13,623 bases of DNA from Acidobacteriaceae bacterium (GTDB taxonomy: Bacteria > Acidobacteriota > Terriglobia > Terriglobales > SbA1): NCBI GenBank assembly GCA_003156615.1, contig PMHI01000517.1, positions 38,775 through 52,397 of the forward strand, written 5' to 3'. A program made the position numbers and the translations under genes. Of the stretch, positions 6,752-13,623 are shown one piece after another (the stretch's first letter is position 1; every line of letters starts with the position of its first letter). A model generated the notes under the pieces. The model did not search any database and was not told the origin of the DNA. It worked only from the letters and a program-made list of their open reading frames with translations.

Positions 6752-7057
6752 ATGGAGAAAACGAATTTACTACCCGACCCATGGGAGCTATTGGGGGTCG
6801 CCCGAGAGGCGGGCGATGAACAGATACGGGCGGCGTATTTGCGCAAGCTCAAGCAGTTCCCGCCCGATCGCAATCCGGCCGAGTTTGAGCAGGTCCGGGA
6901 CGCCTATGAATTGCTGCGCGATCGACGCCAGCGCTTCCGATACTTCCTGTTCTCGACGGATCCACTTGCCCCCTTGGACTCGGTCTTTGGGAGCGCTTCA
7001 AGTCAGAGGAACTTTGTCGGGCCGGAGCCCTGGTTGGAAGTATTGAAGGAAAAATAA
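6752..7057 (+). CDS. Short J-domain-like protein with PPD in place of HPD
   Basis: A 101-aa protein whose first ~65 residues fold like a J domain: PWELLGV at 10-16 (helix I), DEQIRAAYLRKLKQF at 22-36 (helix II), the loop PPDRNP at 37-42, then EFEQVRDAYELLRDRRQRFR at 44-63 (helix III). J domains stimulate Hsp70 ATPase through the loop tripeptide HPD; here the histidine is proline (PPD). The remaining ~38 residues have no zinc-finger or Gly/Phe region. It starts 10 bases after the stop of the large helical-repeat gene, and its Shine-Dalgarno AGGA (6741-6744) overlaps that stop codon, which suggests coupling. It may be an Hsp70 partner that docks without the normal stimulation, or a partner of a co-adapted Hsp70. 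I recall similar short J-like proteins with PPD/PPE in other Hsp70-linked clusters, so the change is unlikely to be a sequencing error. Confidence 0.85.
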   Translation: MEKTNLLPDPWELLGVAREAGDEQIRAAYLRKLKQFPPDRNPAEFEQVRDAYELLRDRRQRFRYFLFSTDPLAPLDSVFGSASSQRNFVGPEPWLEVLKEK

Positions 7058-7063
7058 ATCGGA

Positions 7064-7885
7064 ATGGGCATAAACGGTGTTGACTCCCCCCGCGACTCTG
7101 TGCAGGAAACCCGCGAAGCCATTTTGCGTGGGTTCGAGAGCTGGCTGGATAGTGCGCTCGCTGACGAACAGCCGCTACCGGGCCTAGCCGCGGACCTACT
7201 GACAGCCATCGAAAATGGAGAGCCTCCCCCGCCTATCGAGGGCGGCTGTGACCTGTACAGCTTGTGGTCTGTCTTCACTGCGCTCAGGCGGGAGGTCAAG
7301 CTGCAAAGTCGGACCTTCAAGCAAGTAAACGATACGCTGGCAGAGCTGAAGCAGACGGTGGTTGCCTCGCTCGGCGAGGATTCTTCCCCCGGGCTGGTGG
7401 AGGTAAAGGAATCAGAAGCGGATGCAGTTTCGACAATTCATGAACGTCGTCCAGAAAAGCGACACATCGATCTCCTCCTCGATCTACGCGACCGCTTCGA
7501 GCGCGGCCTCAATTCCGCGCGCGCAGCCGGGCCGGGGTTGGCCGCCAACGCCCACCGTCCCTGGTGGGCGCGTTGGTTCGCCAAGGAGCATGAGCAACAG
7601 TCCGATGCTCAGCAGGTTTTGACGGCGCTCGAGAAGGGCTACACGCTGACCATGGATCGCCTCGATCAGGCGTTACAGGATTATCAGCTCAGCCCCATCC
7701 TCTGCGAGGGCAAGGAATTCGATTCCCATCGCATGACTGCCGTCGAAGTGGAAGAGACCGATTCGGTCCCGGAGGGCACGGTAGTGGGCGTCTACCGTAC
7801 CGGTTATGAGTGGGAGGGGGAGGTTTATCGTCCGGCTCAGGTCAAGGTTGCGCGCAGGAAATTGAGTGAGCGGGAAGTTGAGTAA
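7064..7885 (+). CDS. Divergent GrpE-family nucleotide exchange factor
   Basis: A 273-aa protein whose C-terminal ~80 residues match the GrpE beta domain. They read LTALEKGYTLTMDRLDQALQ (186-205), then CEGKEFDSHRMTAVEVEE (214-231), then GTVVGVYRTGYEWEGEVYRP and AQVKVA (238-263). These correspond to the GxxFDP.H.A, GTV..V...GY and RPA.VKV landmarks of GrpE. GrpE proteins release ADP from Hsp70. The middle has a coiled-coil-like helix (about 66-102). Residues 133-180 are unusual: a second helix and a WWARWFAKEH patch just before the beta domain. The N-terminal 60 residues hold a long extra helical segment not typical of housekeeping GrpE, which is usually about 190-200 aa. It starts six bases after the J-like gene and is clearly part of the same unit. 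It is an accessory paralogue, so I give no symbol. Confidence 0.87.
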   Translation: MGINGVDSPRDSVQETREAILRGFESWLDSALADEQPLPGLAADLLTAIENGEPPPPIEGGCDLYSLWSVFTALRREVKLQSRTFKQVNDTLAELKQTVVASLGEDSSPGLVEVKESEADAVSTIHERRPEKRHIDLLLDLRDRFERGLNSARAAGPGLAANAHRPWWARWFAKEHEQQSDAQQVLTALEKGYTLTMDRLDQALQDYQLSPILCEGKEFDSHRMTAVEVEETDSVPEGTVVGVYRTGYEWEGEVYRPAQVKVARRKLSEREVE

Positions 7886-8085
7886 CTGGGTAAATCATTG
7901 TCGTAATTGGATCAAGCGCTGTATCAACCCGGGAATCTCGGCGGTCGAGGCTACGGCAGCGCTCGGTGATTTCAGGGGGCTGCATTTGTCGGTGCTTGAT
8001 CCACGGTTGCCGTGTCCCGACAACCGGTCCCTCGCGCGAGATTTAGGACACCAGAGAACATGACAATCATGGAGCGATGAAGCTG
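7886..8085. other. Long gap inside the Hsp70 operon with an inverted repeat
   Basis: This is the only long gap in the operon. It contains a 10-base inverted repeat, TGGATCAAGC at 7908-7917 and GCTTGATCCA at 7994-8003. A weak promoter-like pair (TTGTCG at 7898, TATCAA at 7922, spacer 18) is present but not convincing. A 65-codon frame from GTG 7866 to 8063 overlaps the end of the GrpE-like gene; it has no motif I recognise and could be a leader peptide, a gene remnant or chance. Confidence 0.45.
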
Positions 8086-9924
8086 ATGAGCGATCTTATT
8101 GTAGGCATTGATCTGGGCACCACAAATTCCGAGGTGGCTGCCTTTGTGGATGGCCGCGTGCAAGTTCTCGGCTCCGGCAAGAGCAACATCCTGCCTTCGG
8201 TCGTGGGCCTGTCTAGTTCCGGGGAACTGCTGGTGGGAGAGCGCGCGCGCAACCAACTGGTTCTTTACCCGGAGCGAACCGTGCGCAGCATCAAGCGCAA
8301 GATGGGGAGCATCGAGACGGTGACGCTCGGCGACCGCCACTTCACCCCGCCCGAGATTTCAGCCCTGATTCTGCGGGAACTGGCGGATTGGGCGTCGCGC
8401 AGCCTGCGGCAGCGGATCGAGAAAGCGGTGATTACCGTTCCCGCGTACTTCTCTGACGTGCAACGCCAAGCCACACGCGAAGCCGCAGCCCTGGCAGGAC
8501 TGGAGGCAATCCGCATCCTGAACGAACCGACCGCGGCCAGCTTGGCGTATGGCGCAGGAGCCCGGCACACAGCCATGGTCTATGATCTCGGGGGCGGTAC
8601 GTTTGACGTGTCCATCGTCGCCTTGGAAGGCGATATTACTGAGGTACTGGCCAGCCATGGCGACAACCATCTCGGCGGCGACGACTTCAACGATCTATTG
8701 GCGGAGCATTTGCTGGCTGCCTTCCAAGCCCAGCACGCGATCGATTTGCGGCAAGGGTCCTCTGCCGCGCGCGCGCGCCTCTGGTGGGCGGCCGAAGAGG
8801 CCAAGAAACGCTTGAGTTTTGAGCCCGAAGTCACCATCCGCGAAGAAGCACTGGTCACCGAGAAGGGCAAGCCGCTCCATCTGGAACTGGAAATCACCCG
8901 GGAACAATACGAGGCGATGATCCGACCGCTGCTCGAGAAGACGCTCGAAAGCGTCTCCAAAGCTCTGGCCGATTCCCGCAAGAACCCGGCGGAGCTGGAC
9001 GCGATCCTGCTGGTCGGCGGCTCCACGCGCACTCCCTTGGTATCCCGCCTGCTGCATGAACGCACCGGCCTCGTGCCGCGGGAGGAAATTCATCCCGACC
9101 TCTGCGTAGCCCTGGGAGCTGGTGTCCTGGCTTCACGGCTGGCGGGGCAAGAGGTCGATCGGGTGCTCGTCGATGTCTGCCCCTACTCATTCGGCGTATC
9201 CTATCTCGGGGAACGTGGCGGTGTTCCCTACCCCCACTGCTACAAGCCAATCATCCGCCGGAATACCCCTTTGCCGCTGACTCGTACCGAGCGCTTCTAT
9301 ACCTGTGTTCCGTTTCAGGAGGTGGTCGAAATTTGCGTATACGAAGGTGAGGACGAGGATGCGCTCAACAATATTCTGGTGGGCAATTTCAAGGTGAAGG
9401 ACTTGAAGAAGCTCGCCGATCCGAGCGAGGTTCTCTGCCGCATGAGCCTCGACCTGGACGGCATTTTGCACGTGACCGCCCTCGAGAAATGCACCGGCAA
9501 ATCAAAGCACATCACCATTGACCGAGCGCTCGAGAAAAGGAGCGAGGCTGAAATTGCCGAAGCGCGTAAACGGCTGGAGGCTCTGTACTCGAGTCGCATC
9601 TTCGAAGGCGCCGAATCGGAAGAAGATGCATGGCTCGACGAAGAACTCGAAGAAGAGGCAGAAGAGTTGGAGGAGGCCGGGACCGATGCCACCTCGGAGA
9701 CGGCTATTGCAACGAACGGCGTGTGGCCCGAAGTTGCCCGCGAAGCATCCGAAGTAGTGGAACGCTCGCGCCAGTCACTGGAACAAATGCACGAGGAAGA
9801 CCGCAATGAAGTCATCGATCTCACCACGAAGATCGAAACCGCGATTGCGGCCAAGGATGAGAAGATCCTAGAACACGCTACCCAACAGCTTTCCGAACTG
9901 TTGTTCTTTGTGGAAGGGAAATAG
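8086..9924 (+). CDS. Hsp70 (DnaK-like) chaperone, accessory paralogue
   Basis: A 612-aa ATP-dependent chaperone. The nucleotide-binding domain is complete: IDLGTTNS at 8-15, VPAYFSD at 118-124, NEPTAASLAYG at 146-156, YDLGGGTFDVS at 166-176, GGDDF at 197-201 and LLVGGSTRTP at 308-317. The interdomain linker reads VLVDVCPYSFG (360-370) where DnaK has the VLLLDVTPLSLG type. The substrate domain is divergent and has an inserted-looking segment (LGERGGVPYPHCYKPIIRRN). The C-terminal lid region is short and helical and carries a very acidic run (509-531). There is no DnaK-like C-terminal tail. I prefer the ATG at 8086: MSDLIVGIDLG fits the family, and GGAG at 8071-8074 is 11 bases away but only 2 from the ATG at 8077. 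Preceded by GrpE-like and J-like genes and followed directly by a zinc-ribbon gene, it is the core of the operon. It is not the housekeeping dnaK, judging by the changed linker, lid and partners. Confidence 0.95.
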   Translation: MSDLIVGIDLGTTNSEVAAFVDGRVQVLGSGKSNILPSVVGLSSSGELLVGERARNQLVLYPERTVRSIKRKMGSIETVTLGDRHFTPPEISALILRELADWASRSLRQRIEKAVITVPAYFSDVQRQATREAAALAGLEAIRILNEPTAASLAYGAGARHTAMVYDLGGGTFDVSIVALEGDITEVLASHGDNHLGGDDFNDLLAEHLLAAFQAQHAIDLRQGSSAARARLWWAAEEAKKRLSFEPEVTIREEALVTEKGKPLHLELEITREQYEAMIRPLLEKTLESVSKALADSRKNPAELDAILLVGGSTRTPLVSRLLHERTGLVPREEIHPDLCVALGAGVLASRLAGQEVDRVLVDVCPYSFGVSYLGERGGVPYPHCYKPIIRRNTPLPLTRTERFYTCVPFQEVVEICVYEGEDEDALNNILVGNFKVKDLKKLADPSEVLCRMSLDLDGILHVTALEKCTGKSKHITIDRALEKRSEAEIAEARKRLEALYSSRIFEGAESEEDAWLDEELEEEAEELEEAGTDATSETAIATNGVWPEVAREASEVVERSRQSLEQMHEEDRNEVIDLTTKIETAIAAKDEKILEHATQQLSELLFFVEGK

Positions 9925-10377
9925 TTGAACGATAACGGCTCGCAACTGGCCCCGGACGGCAAGTGCCCGGTATGCGAGGCCCGCTTTCGCGGAGTCGCAA
10001 TCTGCCCGCGGTGTGGGGCCGATCTGATGCCCATGATGCTGCTAGCAGCCCACGCCTATTCTCAGCGGCAATCCGCGCGACAGTCTCTTCGGGCGGGAGA
10101 CGCGCAAAGTGCTCTGGCTGCGGCCGAAGCGGCTCAAGAACTGCACGCTACCCCGCAGGGGCGCATTTTAAAGGCAGTATGCGATGTGGCGATCGGTGCC
10201 GCACGGCCACAGCCGTCTGCATCGCACGCTCCTATGCGAGGAACAGACGACGCCTCGAGCAAGCGGCGGCGGTCCGATATGCGGTTGCTAGTGTCTTCGA
10301 AAGCTCTCTGCTTATCGGCAGCTATTCTAGTCTTGGTCACTGCGTATAGGCATTGGGGCCGTCATCGGCACACCTGA
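9925..10377 (+). CDS. Zinc-ribbon protein with C-terminal membrane anchor, last gene of the Hsp70 operon
   Basis: A 150-aa protein. Residues 14-30 form a two-knuckle zinc ribbon, CPVC then CPRCG (C14, C17, C27, C30). Residues 36-90 are two to three helices resembling a TPR pair (AAHAYSQRQSARQSLRAGDA, then ALAAAEAAQELHATPQGRIL). After a polar linker with a basic patch (SSKRRRSD) comes one hydrophobic segment at about 126-141, followed by a short basic tail (YRHWGRHRHT). This suggests a tail-anchored protein facing the cytoplasm. The start is TTG, directly after the Hsp70 stop codon with no base between; GGAAGGGA just upstream serves as Shine-Dalgarno. The tight junction indicates translational coupling. 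It could tether the Hsp70 machine to the membrane; that is inference. I recall similar zinc-ribbon/helical proteins ending other Hsp70-linked clusters. Confidence 0.82.
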   Translation: MNDNGSQLAPDGKCPVCEARFRGVAICPRCGADLMPMMLLAAHAYSQRQSARQSLRAGDAQSALAAAEAAQELHATPQGRILKAVCDVAIGAARPQPSASHAPMRGTDDASSKRRRSDMRLLVSSKALCLSAAILVLVTAYRHWGRHRHT

Positions 10378-10415
10378 TCCCATAATTTTTGTGGCAATCG
10401 GCGGCCGTCGGGATT

Positions 10416-10436
10416 TGGCTTGAGCGGCTCAAACCA
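10416..10436. terminator. Possible hairpin between convergent genes
   Basis: TGGCTTGAG, loop CGG, CTCAAACCA form a stem of eight pairs with one mismatch in the 155-base space between the operon end and the convergent STAS gene. No clean T run follows on either strand, so a terminator role is only possible. The rest of 10378-10532 shows nothing I can name. Confidence 0.35.
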
Positions 10437-10532
10437 CGATTGTCATCTTCGTTTTCGTTCGCGGATACGATAGGGCGAACATCTCGAACCGTTCGGACAG
10501 GCCAAGGGACCCGCCATAGTGACTCAACAGCG

Positions 10533-10892
10533 TCAAGCTGCCTGCGCATATCGGCGATCGGCGCAAGCCAAGAGAGCCATCATTTCGTCTAGCGTAGCGA
10601 TGTCGAAGTCTCGCATCGAACTGGCATGCTCCAGCCTGTTCTGCACAGATCGACGGGGATTAAACAACTTAAGTCGAATGTCGTGGTCGTGAGCCCATCG
10701 CTGCAGGAACAGGAGCATGCCCAGACCTCCGCCTTCGATGGCAGTGACTTCCGAGAGATCGAGAACAATGATTCGGGCATCGCTCTGTAAGTTGACCGCT
10801 TTGCGCAATTCGATAGCGGCGTCGCTCCGGACAATTCGGCCTTCGCACTCAATTACCGCCATTTCGCCGATGTTTTCAATATGGATAGTCAT
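10533..10892 (-). CDS. STAS-domain protein (anti-sigma factor antagonist-like), phospho-site lost
   Basis: A 119-aa single-domain STAS protein: MTIHIENIGEMAVIECEGRI with beta strands at the N-terminus, IIVLDLSEVTAIEGGGLGML at 41-60, then LFLQRWAHDHDIRLKLFNPR at 61-80 and a C-terminal helix. In SpoIIAA-type antagonists the loop reads DSSGLG and a serine is phosphorylated by a partner kinase. Here it reads EGGGLG (E53 to G58), so the serine is glycine. The protein would therefore stay in one state or act as a binding scaffold. I start it at the ATG at 10892 because GGAG lies six bases upstream; the ATG at 10904 has its SD-like bases directly against it. It stands alone on the minus strand, 509 bases downstream of the kinase stop codon, with no anti-sigma factor next to it. 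Confidence 0.85.
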   Translation of the reverse strand: MTIHIENIGEMAVIECEGRIVRSDAAIELRKAVNLQSDARIIVLDLSEVTAIEGGGLGMLLFLQRWAHDHDIRLKLFNPRRSVQNRLEHASSMRDFDIATLDEMMALLACADRRYAQAA

Positions 10893-11401
10893 ATTCTTCT
10901 CCATCCTTCAGTCGCTTGGCATGACTGCACGTGTCGAGCCATTGATCTGCACCTTGTATTTGTGCGGGTAAGCGGCTGATCAGTCGAAGTTACCGAGAGT
11001 TTTTGGCGAGGGACCAGGAAAATTTGGGTTACGGCAAATGCTGTATCTCGCGCCGGGAGAGTACTAATTTTACCTTCTCCAGGCGCATCACCGATTGCAA
11101 CGAAAACTGTCGCGTACGGAGTCAATTTGCTTCCATGTCTCCGCTTGCCGCGGTTGCTGGGACATTCCAAAAAATGGCGCCCTATGATTCGACCCGGGAC
11201 ACACACAGGTCACAACTTCGGAATTCAGCTTGATGACCTTGCCGTGCGTATCGTAGATGCTCACGATACCTTGTGCTAGGCAGGACCTTCCCCTGATATT
11301 GCGGTTCCGCGTCTTACCTTGGCTTCCTTCAGGAAATGGATTTCGGGCCAGGAAAATGTATTGAGAACGGTTGCGTCTAAGGCCTTAGGTTTCGCCCGTG
11401 G
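10893..11401. other. Intergenic region between kinase and STAS genes
   Basis: About 500 bases without a convincing gene. A minus-strand frame of 105 codons (11206-10889) ends in an ATGA overlap with the STAS start but has no Shine-Dalgarno and no recognisable motif. A plus-strand frame at 11003-11233 also looks like chance. On the minus strand around 11210-11260 a short stretch reads VSIYDTHGKVIKLNSEVV, which looks protein-like and may be a gene remnant. No clear promoter or terminator was found. Confidence 0.4.
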
Positions 11402-13468
11402 TTACAATGTGGCGCTGAAATGCTCCCACTGCTGCTTCTGCTGCGCCATAAATGCCATGAACCGCGGGTCCTTTTTCAGGTTATCCAACTGAGCGTCGCC
11501 CTCAAAGAGCGGATAATTAGGGAAGCCCTCATCGGCGGTCACTTGCAACCACTTCACCGCCTGCTCTGGCTCCTTCATCAGAGCGTAAGCGGAAGCAATG
11601 TTATAAGACGTGTGATGGAAGTGAGCGTAACCACGGCCGATCTCGATAGCGTGCTGAATTGTGGCTTCCGCTTCGCTGTTCTTGCCAGCCTTGGCCAGCA
11701 TCACGGCTTTCACACTGGTGACCATCCCGCCCTTATCTGTCGAGTGGTCTTTGAAGTATCGCTCAATTAACGCCGAGGCTTCCTCGTCGCGCCCTAGCCG
11801 GAATAAAGCATTGGATGTATAAAATGCCAGGAGTTCAGGGTTCTGTTCGAGCGGAGTGCTATTGAATATCTGAAAGGCTTCTGCGTATTTGGCCCGGCAC
11901 ATATCGATGACTCCCAGGCGGTACCGCGCCAGAGTGTTGCTCGGGTTGATAGCCAATGCTTTTTCAATCTCTTGCTGTCCCTTGTCGAGCATGCCGATGT
12001 GAAGGTAGACAAATCCCAGTTGGTGATGCGCTTCATCGAAATTGGGATTCAGTTCGATCGCGCGACGGTACGACTGAATCGCCTGCGCGTGAGGGAACCG
12101 CTTGTAGGGCGTCCACAACATCAGCCCGCGGGCAAAATGACCCTCCGCCAGATTGGGATCTATCGCGAGCGCTTTATCCACGGCGACTTCAGCATCCTCA
12201 TACGACTTCTTCCTCTCCGCATCGGACGCCACATAACGCGCTTTGATGGTATAGGCGCGGGACAGCTCGGCATAGGCAGAGGCAAAGCGTGGGTCGGCGG
12301 CTGTGGCCTGCTCGAATAGATTGATGGCAGCTTGATTATCGGCTGGGTTCTCGCTGCCGACCTTGACCATGCCGCGCATGTAGGCGTCGTAGGCCGTGGA
12401 GTTGGCGGACATGACAGCCGCACCCGACGCCGTAGCGTGCTTCACAGTCCGCGATGAATACACGTATGCGGCTCCCGCCAGCGCCAGGACGATGGATGTT
12501 CCGATCAGCCCGAGCCCAAGCTTTGAACCCCAAAATCGGCTGACCTCAGGGCTTGTAATTACCGGCGGCGTTTTTAAACCTACTGCGATGTCCTTCGGCC
12601 TAAACTGTCCGCTTTCGTATTCGTCGCGGATTTGCCGCAGGTCAGGGATCAAATCTCCCATCGTCTGGTAGCGCAGCGCCGGATCCTTCTCAAGGCATTT
12701 TCGGATCAGCCCCTCTTCGGCATTACCGCTGTGCCCCAGACTGGAGCGTCGAATCGGCGGCGGTTCCGCGGTCAGGATTGCGGAGATGACTTCTGCTGGG
12801 CTCCTCGCCTCGAAGGGCCGCCGCCCGCTCAGCAATTCATAGAGCACAGTGCCGAAGCTGAAGATATCGCTGCGACAATCCAACGCCTCGCCGCGCACCT
12901 GCTCCGGCGACATGTAGGGCACGGTGCCGATCACCATTCCCGGGATGCTCAGTATGCTGGCTGTGTCGGTCTCGATGATGCTCGAATCGCTCAACACCTT
13001 TGCCACCTTTGCCAGACCGAAATCGAGCACCTTGACCTGGCTGCGCGCCGTGAGCATGATGTTTTCCGGCTTGATGTCGCGATGAATGATGCCGTGGGCG
13101 TGCGCTTCGTTCAGGGCGTCGGCAACCTGTGCCGCAATCGCGAGCGCCTCGCGTAAATCTGGCAGGTGGCGCTTGAGCTTCGAAGCCAAGGTTTCCCCTT
13201 CAATGTACTGAAGGACGATGAAGCTGTGATTGTCCTCCTGCCCAATCTCGTAAATAGCGCAGATGTTCGGGTGATCAAGAGTGGCTGCGGTTTTGGCCTC
13301 TCGCAGCAGACGTTGTTTGGCGCGCTCATCGGTCGCGACTTCTGCTGGGAGGAATTTAATGGCGACTTTCCGGGCCAGGCGCTTGTCCTCAGCCAGGTAG
13401 ACCTCGCCCATGCCGCCGCGCCCCAGTTTCTCGATGATGCGGTAATGCGAGATGGTTTGGCCGATCAC
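11402..13468 (-). CDS. Membrane Ser/Thr protein kinase (PknB-type) with TPR sensor domain
   Basis: A 688-aa transmembrane kinase. The kinase domain (about 9-280) has the glycine loop GRGGMGEVY at 16-24, the ATP-binding lysine K38 in VAIKFLP, the helix-C glutamate E57, HRDIKPEN at 129-136, DFG at 149-151 and the SPE motif at 187-189, so it should be active. A proline-rich juxtamembrane part follows, then one membrane segment at about 316-337. The outer part (about 360-650) is a row of TPRs, e.g. AINLFEQATAADPRFASAYA, AIQSYRRAIELNPNFDEAHH and QQEIEKALAINPSNTLARYR. Such proteins are common in acidobacteria and probably phosphorylate cytoplasmic targets in response to a signal read by the TPRs; the target is not visible. 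The start codon is GTG. The nearest same-strand gene downstream is the STAS gene, 509 bases away, so they are probably separate units. Confidence 0.94.
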   Translation of the reverse strand: MIGQTISHYRIIEKLGRGGMGEVYLAEDKRLARKVAIKFLPAEVATDERAKQRLLREAKTAATLDHPNICAIYEIGQEDNHSFIVLQYIEGETLASKLKRHLPDLREALAIAAQVADALNEAHAHGIIHRDIKPENIMLTARSQVKVLDFGLAKVAKVLSDSSIIETDTASILSIPGMVIGTVPYMSPEQVRGEALDCRSDIFSFGTVLYELLSGRRPFEARSPAEVISAILTAEPPPIRRSSLGHSGNAEEGLIRKCLEKDPALRYQTMGDLIPDLRQIRDEYESGQFRPKDIAVGLKTPPVITSPEVSRFWGSKLGLGLIGTSIVLALAGAAYVYSSRTVKHATASGAAVMSANSTAYDAYMRGMVKVGSENPADNQAAINLFEQATAADPRFASAYAELSRAYTIKARYVASDAERKKSYEDAEVAVDKALAIDPNLAEGHFARGLMLWTPYKRFPHAQAIQSYRRAIELNPNFDEAHHQLGFVYLHIGMLDKGQQEIEKALAINPSNTLARYRLGVIDMCRAKYAEAFQIFNSTPLEQNPELLAFYTSNALFRLGRDEEASALIERYFKDHSTDKGGMVTSVKAVMLAKAGKNSEAEATIQHAIEIGRGYAHFHHTSYNIASAYALMKEPEQAVKWLQVTADEGFPNYPLFEGDAQLDNLKKDPRFMAFMAQQKQQWEHFSATL

Positions 13469-13477
13469 TGGAGCAGA

Positions 13478-13506
13478 ATCCTACGTCTGAGAAACGGGCA
13501 AGTCAA
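13478..13506 (-). promoter_or_regulatory. Sigma70-type promoter of the kinase gene
   Basis: Reading the minus strand: TTGACT (13506-13501), a spacer of exactly 17 bases, and TAGGAT (13483-13478), which match the -35 and -10 boxes at 5 of 6 and 4 of 6 positions. The kinase GTG at 13468 begins 10 bases after the -10 box, so the transcript would have a leader of zero to about six bases. Confidence 0.55.
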
Positions 13507-13623
13507 TGAAAGCCGGGGAGTTTGGCCGGACCTCAAGAGGATGGTTGTCATAAGAATCTCAAAAGCACTCATGGACCAAGCCAGAGGGTTTTGAGTGCAT
13601 TCACAGTACGTACATCCGAAGCA

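Noticed and set aside
7866..8063. 65-codon frame in the GrpE-Hsp70 gap as a gene
   Set aside because: It overlaps the end of the GrpE-like gene, has no Shine-Dalgarno of its own and no family resemblance; kept only as a possibility within the gap.
11003..11233. 76-codon plus-strand frame in the kinase-STAS gap
   Set aside because: Composition is not protein-like and there is no ribosome binding site or recognisable motif.
13558..13595. Inverted repeat CTCAAAA / TTTTGAG near the right edge
   Set aside because: Only seven bases with a 24-base loop and no gene context visible; likely chance.

Overview
The window is GC-rich, tightly coded bacterial DNA. It most likely comes from an acidobacterium. 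This is inferred from gene content, not from a marker gene: a sigma / anti-sigma / DUF3106 operon, a PknB-type kinase carrying TPRs, and heptanucleotide repeats of the TTTCCAG / GAAACTC type inside and beside genes. There are no rRNA, tRNA or CRISPR features.

Layout. (1) 3-998, plus strand: the C-terminal third of the error-prone polymerase DnaE2, interrupted by two in-frame, heptamer-based insertions; its start lies before the window. (2) 2922-1031, minus strand: an envelope-stress-like operon of an ECF sigma factor, a zinc-finger membrane anti-sigma factor and a secreted DUF3106 protein, convergent with dnaE2. (3) 3144-3533: a decayed C-terminal fragment of a tyrosine recombinase, followed by about 400 bases with no convincing gene. 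(4) 3931-10377, plus strand: the main attraction, a five-gene operon encoding a specialised Hsp70 machine. Its genes are a 936-aa helical-repeat protein, a 101-aa J-like protein whose HPD motif reads PPD, a divergent GrpE, an Hsp70, and a 150-aa zinc-ribbon protein with a C-terminal membrane anchor. (5) 10892-10533, minus strand: a STAS-domain protein without the phosphorylatable serine. (6) 13468-11402, minus strand: a membrane Ser/Thr kinase with TPRs and a well-placed sigma70 promoter that predicts an almost leaderless mRNA.

How the genes work together. In region 4 the Hsp70, the GrpE-like exchange factor and the J-like protein form a complete but altered chaperone cycle. The long helical-repeat protein and the membrane-anchored zinc-ribbon protein are candidate client-recruiting or localising parts. 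Spacing of 10, 6 and 0 nt between most genes argues for one transcript; only the GrpE-Hsp70 junction has a long gap (about 200 bases) with an inverted repeat. I see no CIRCE element or clear heat-shock promoter upstream, so the unit may not be a classical heat-shock operon. I recognise the gene combination as a recurring but poorly characterised accessory Hsp70 cluster; the client and biological role cannot be read from the sequence.
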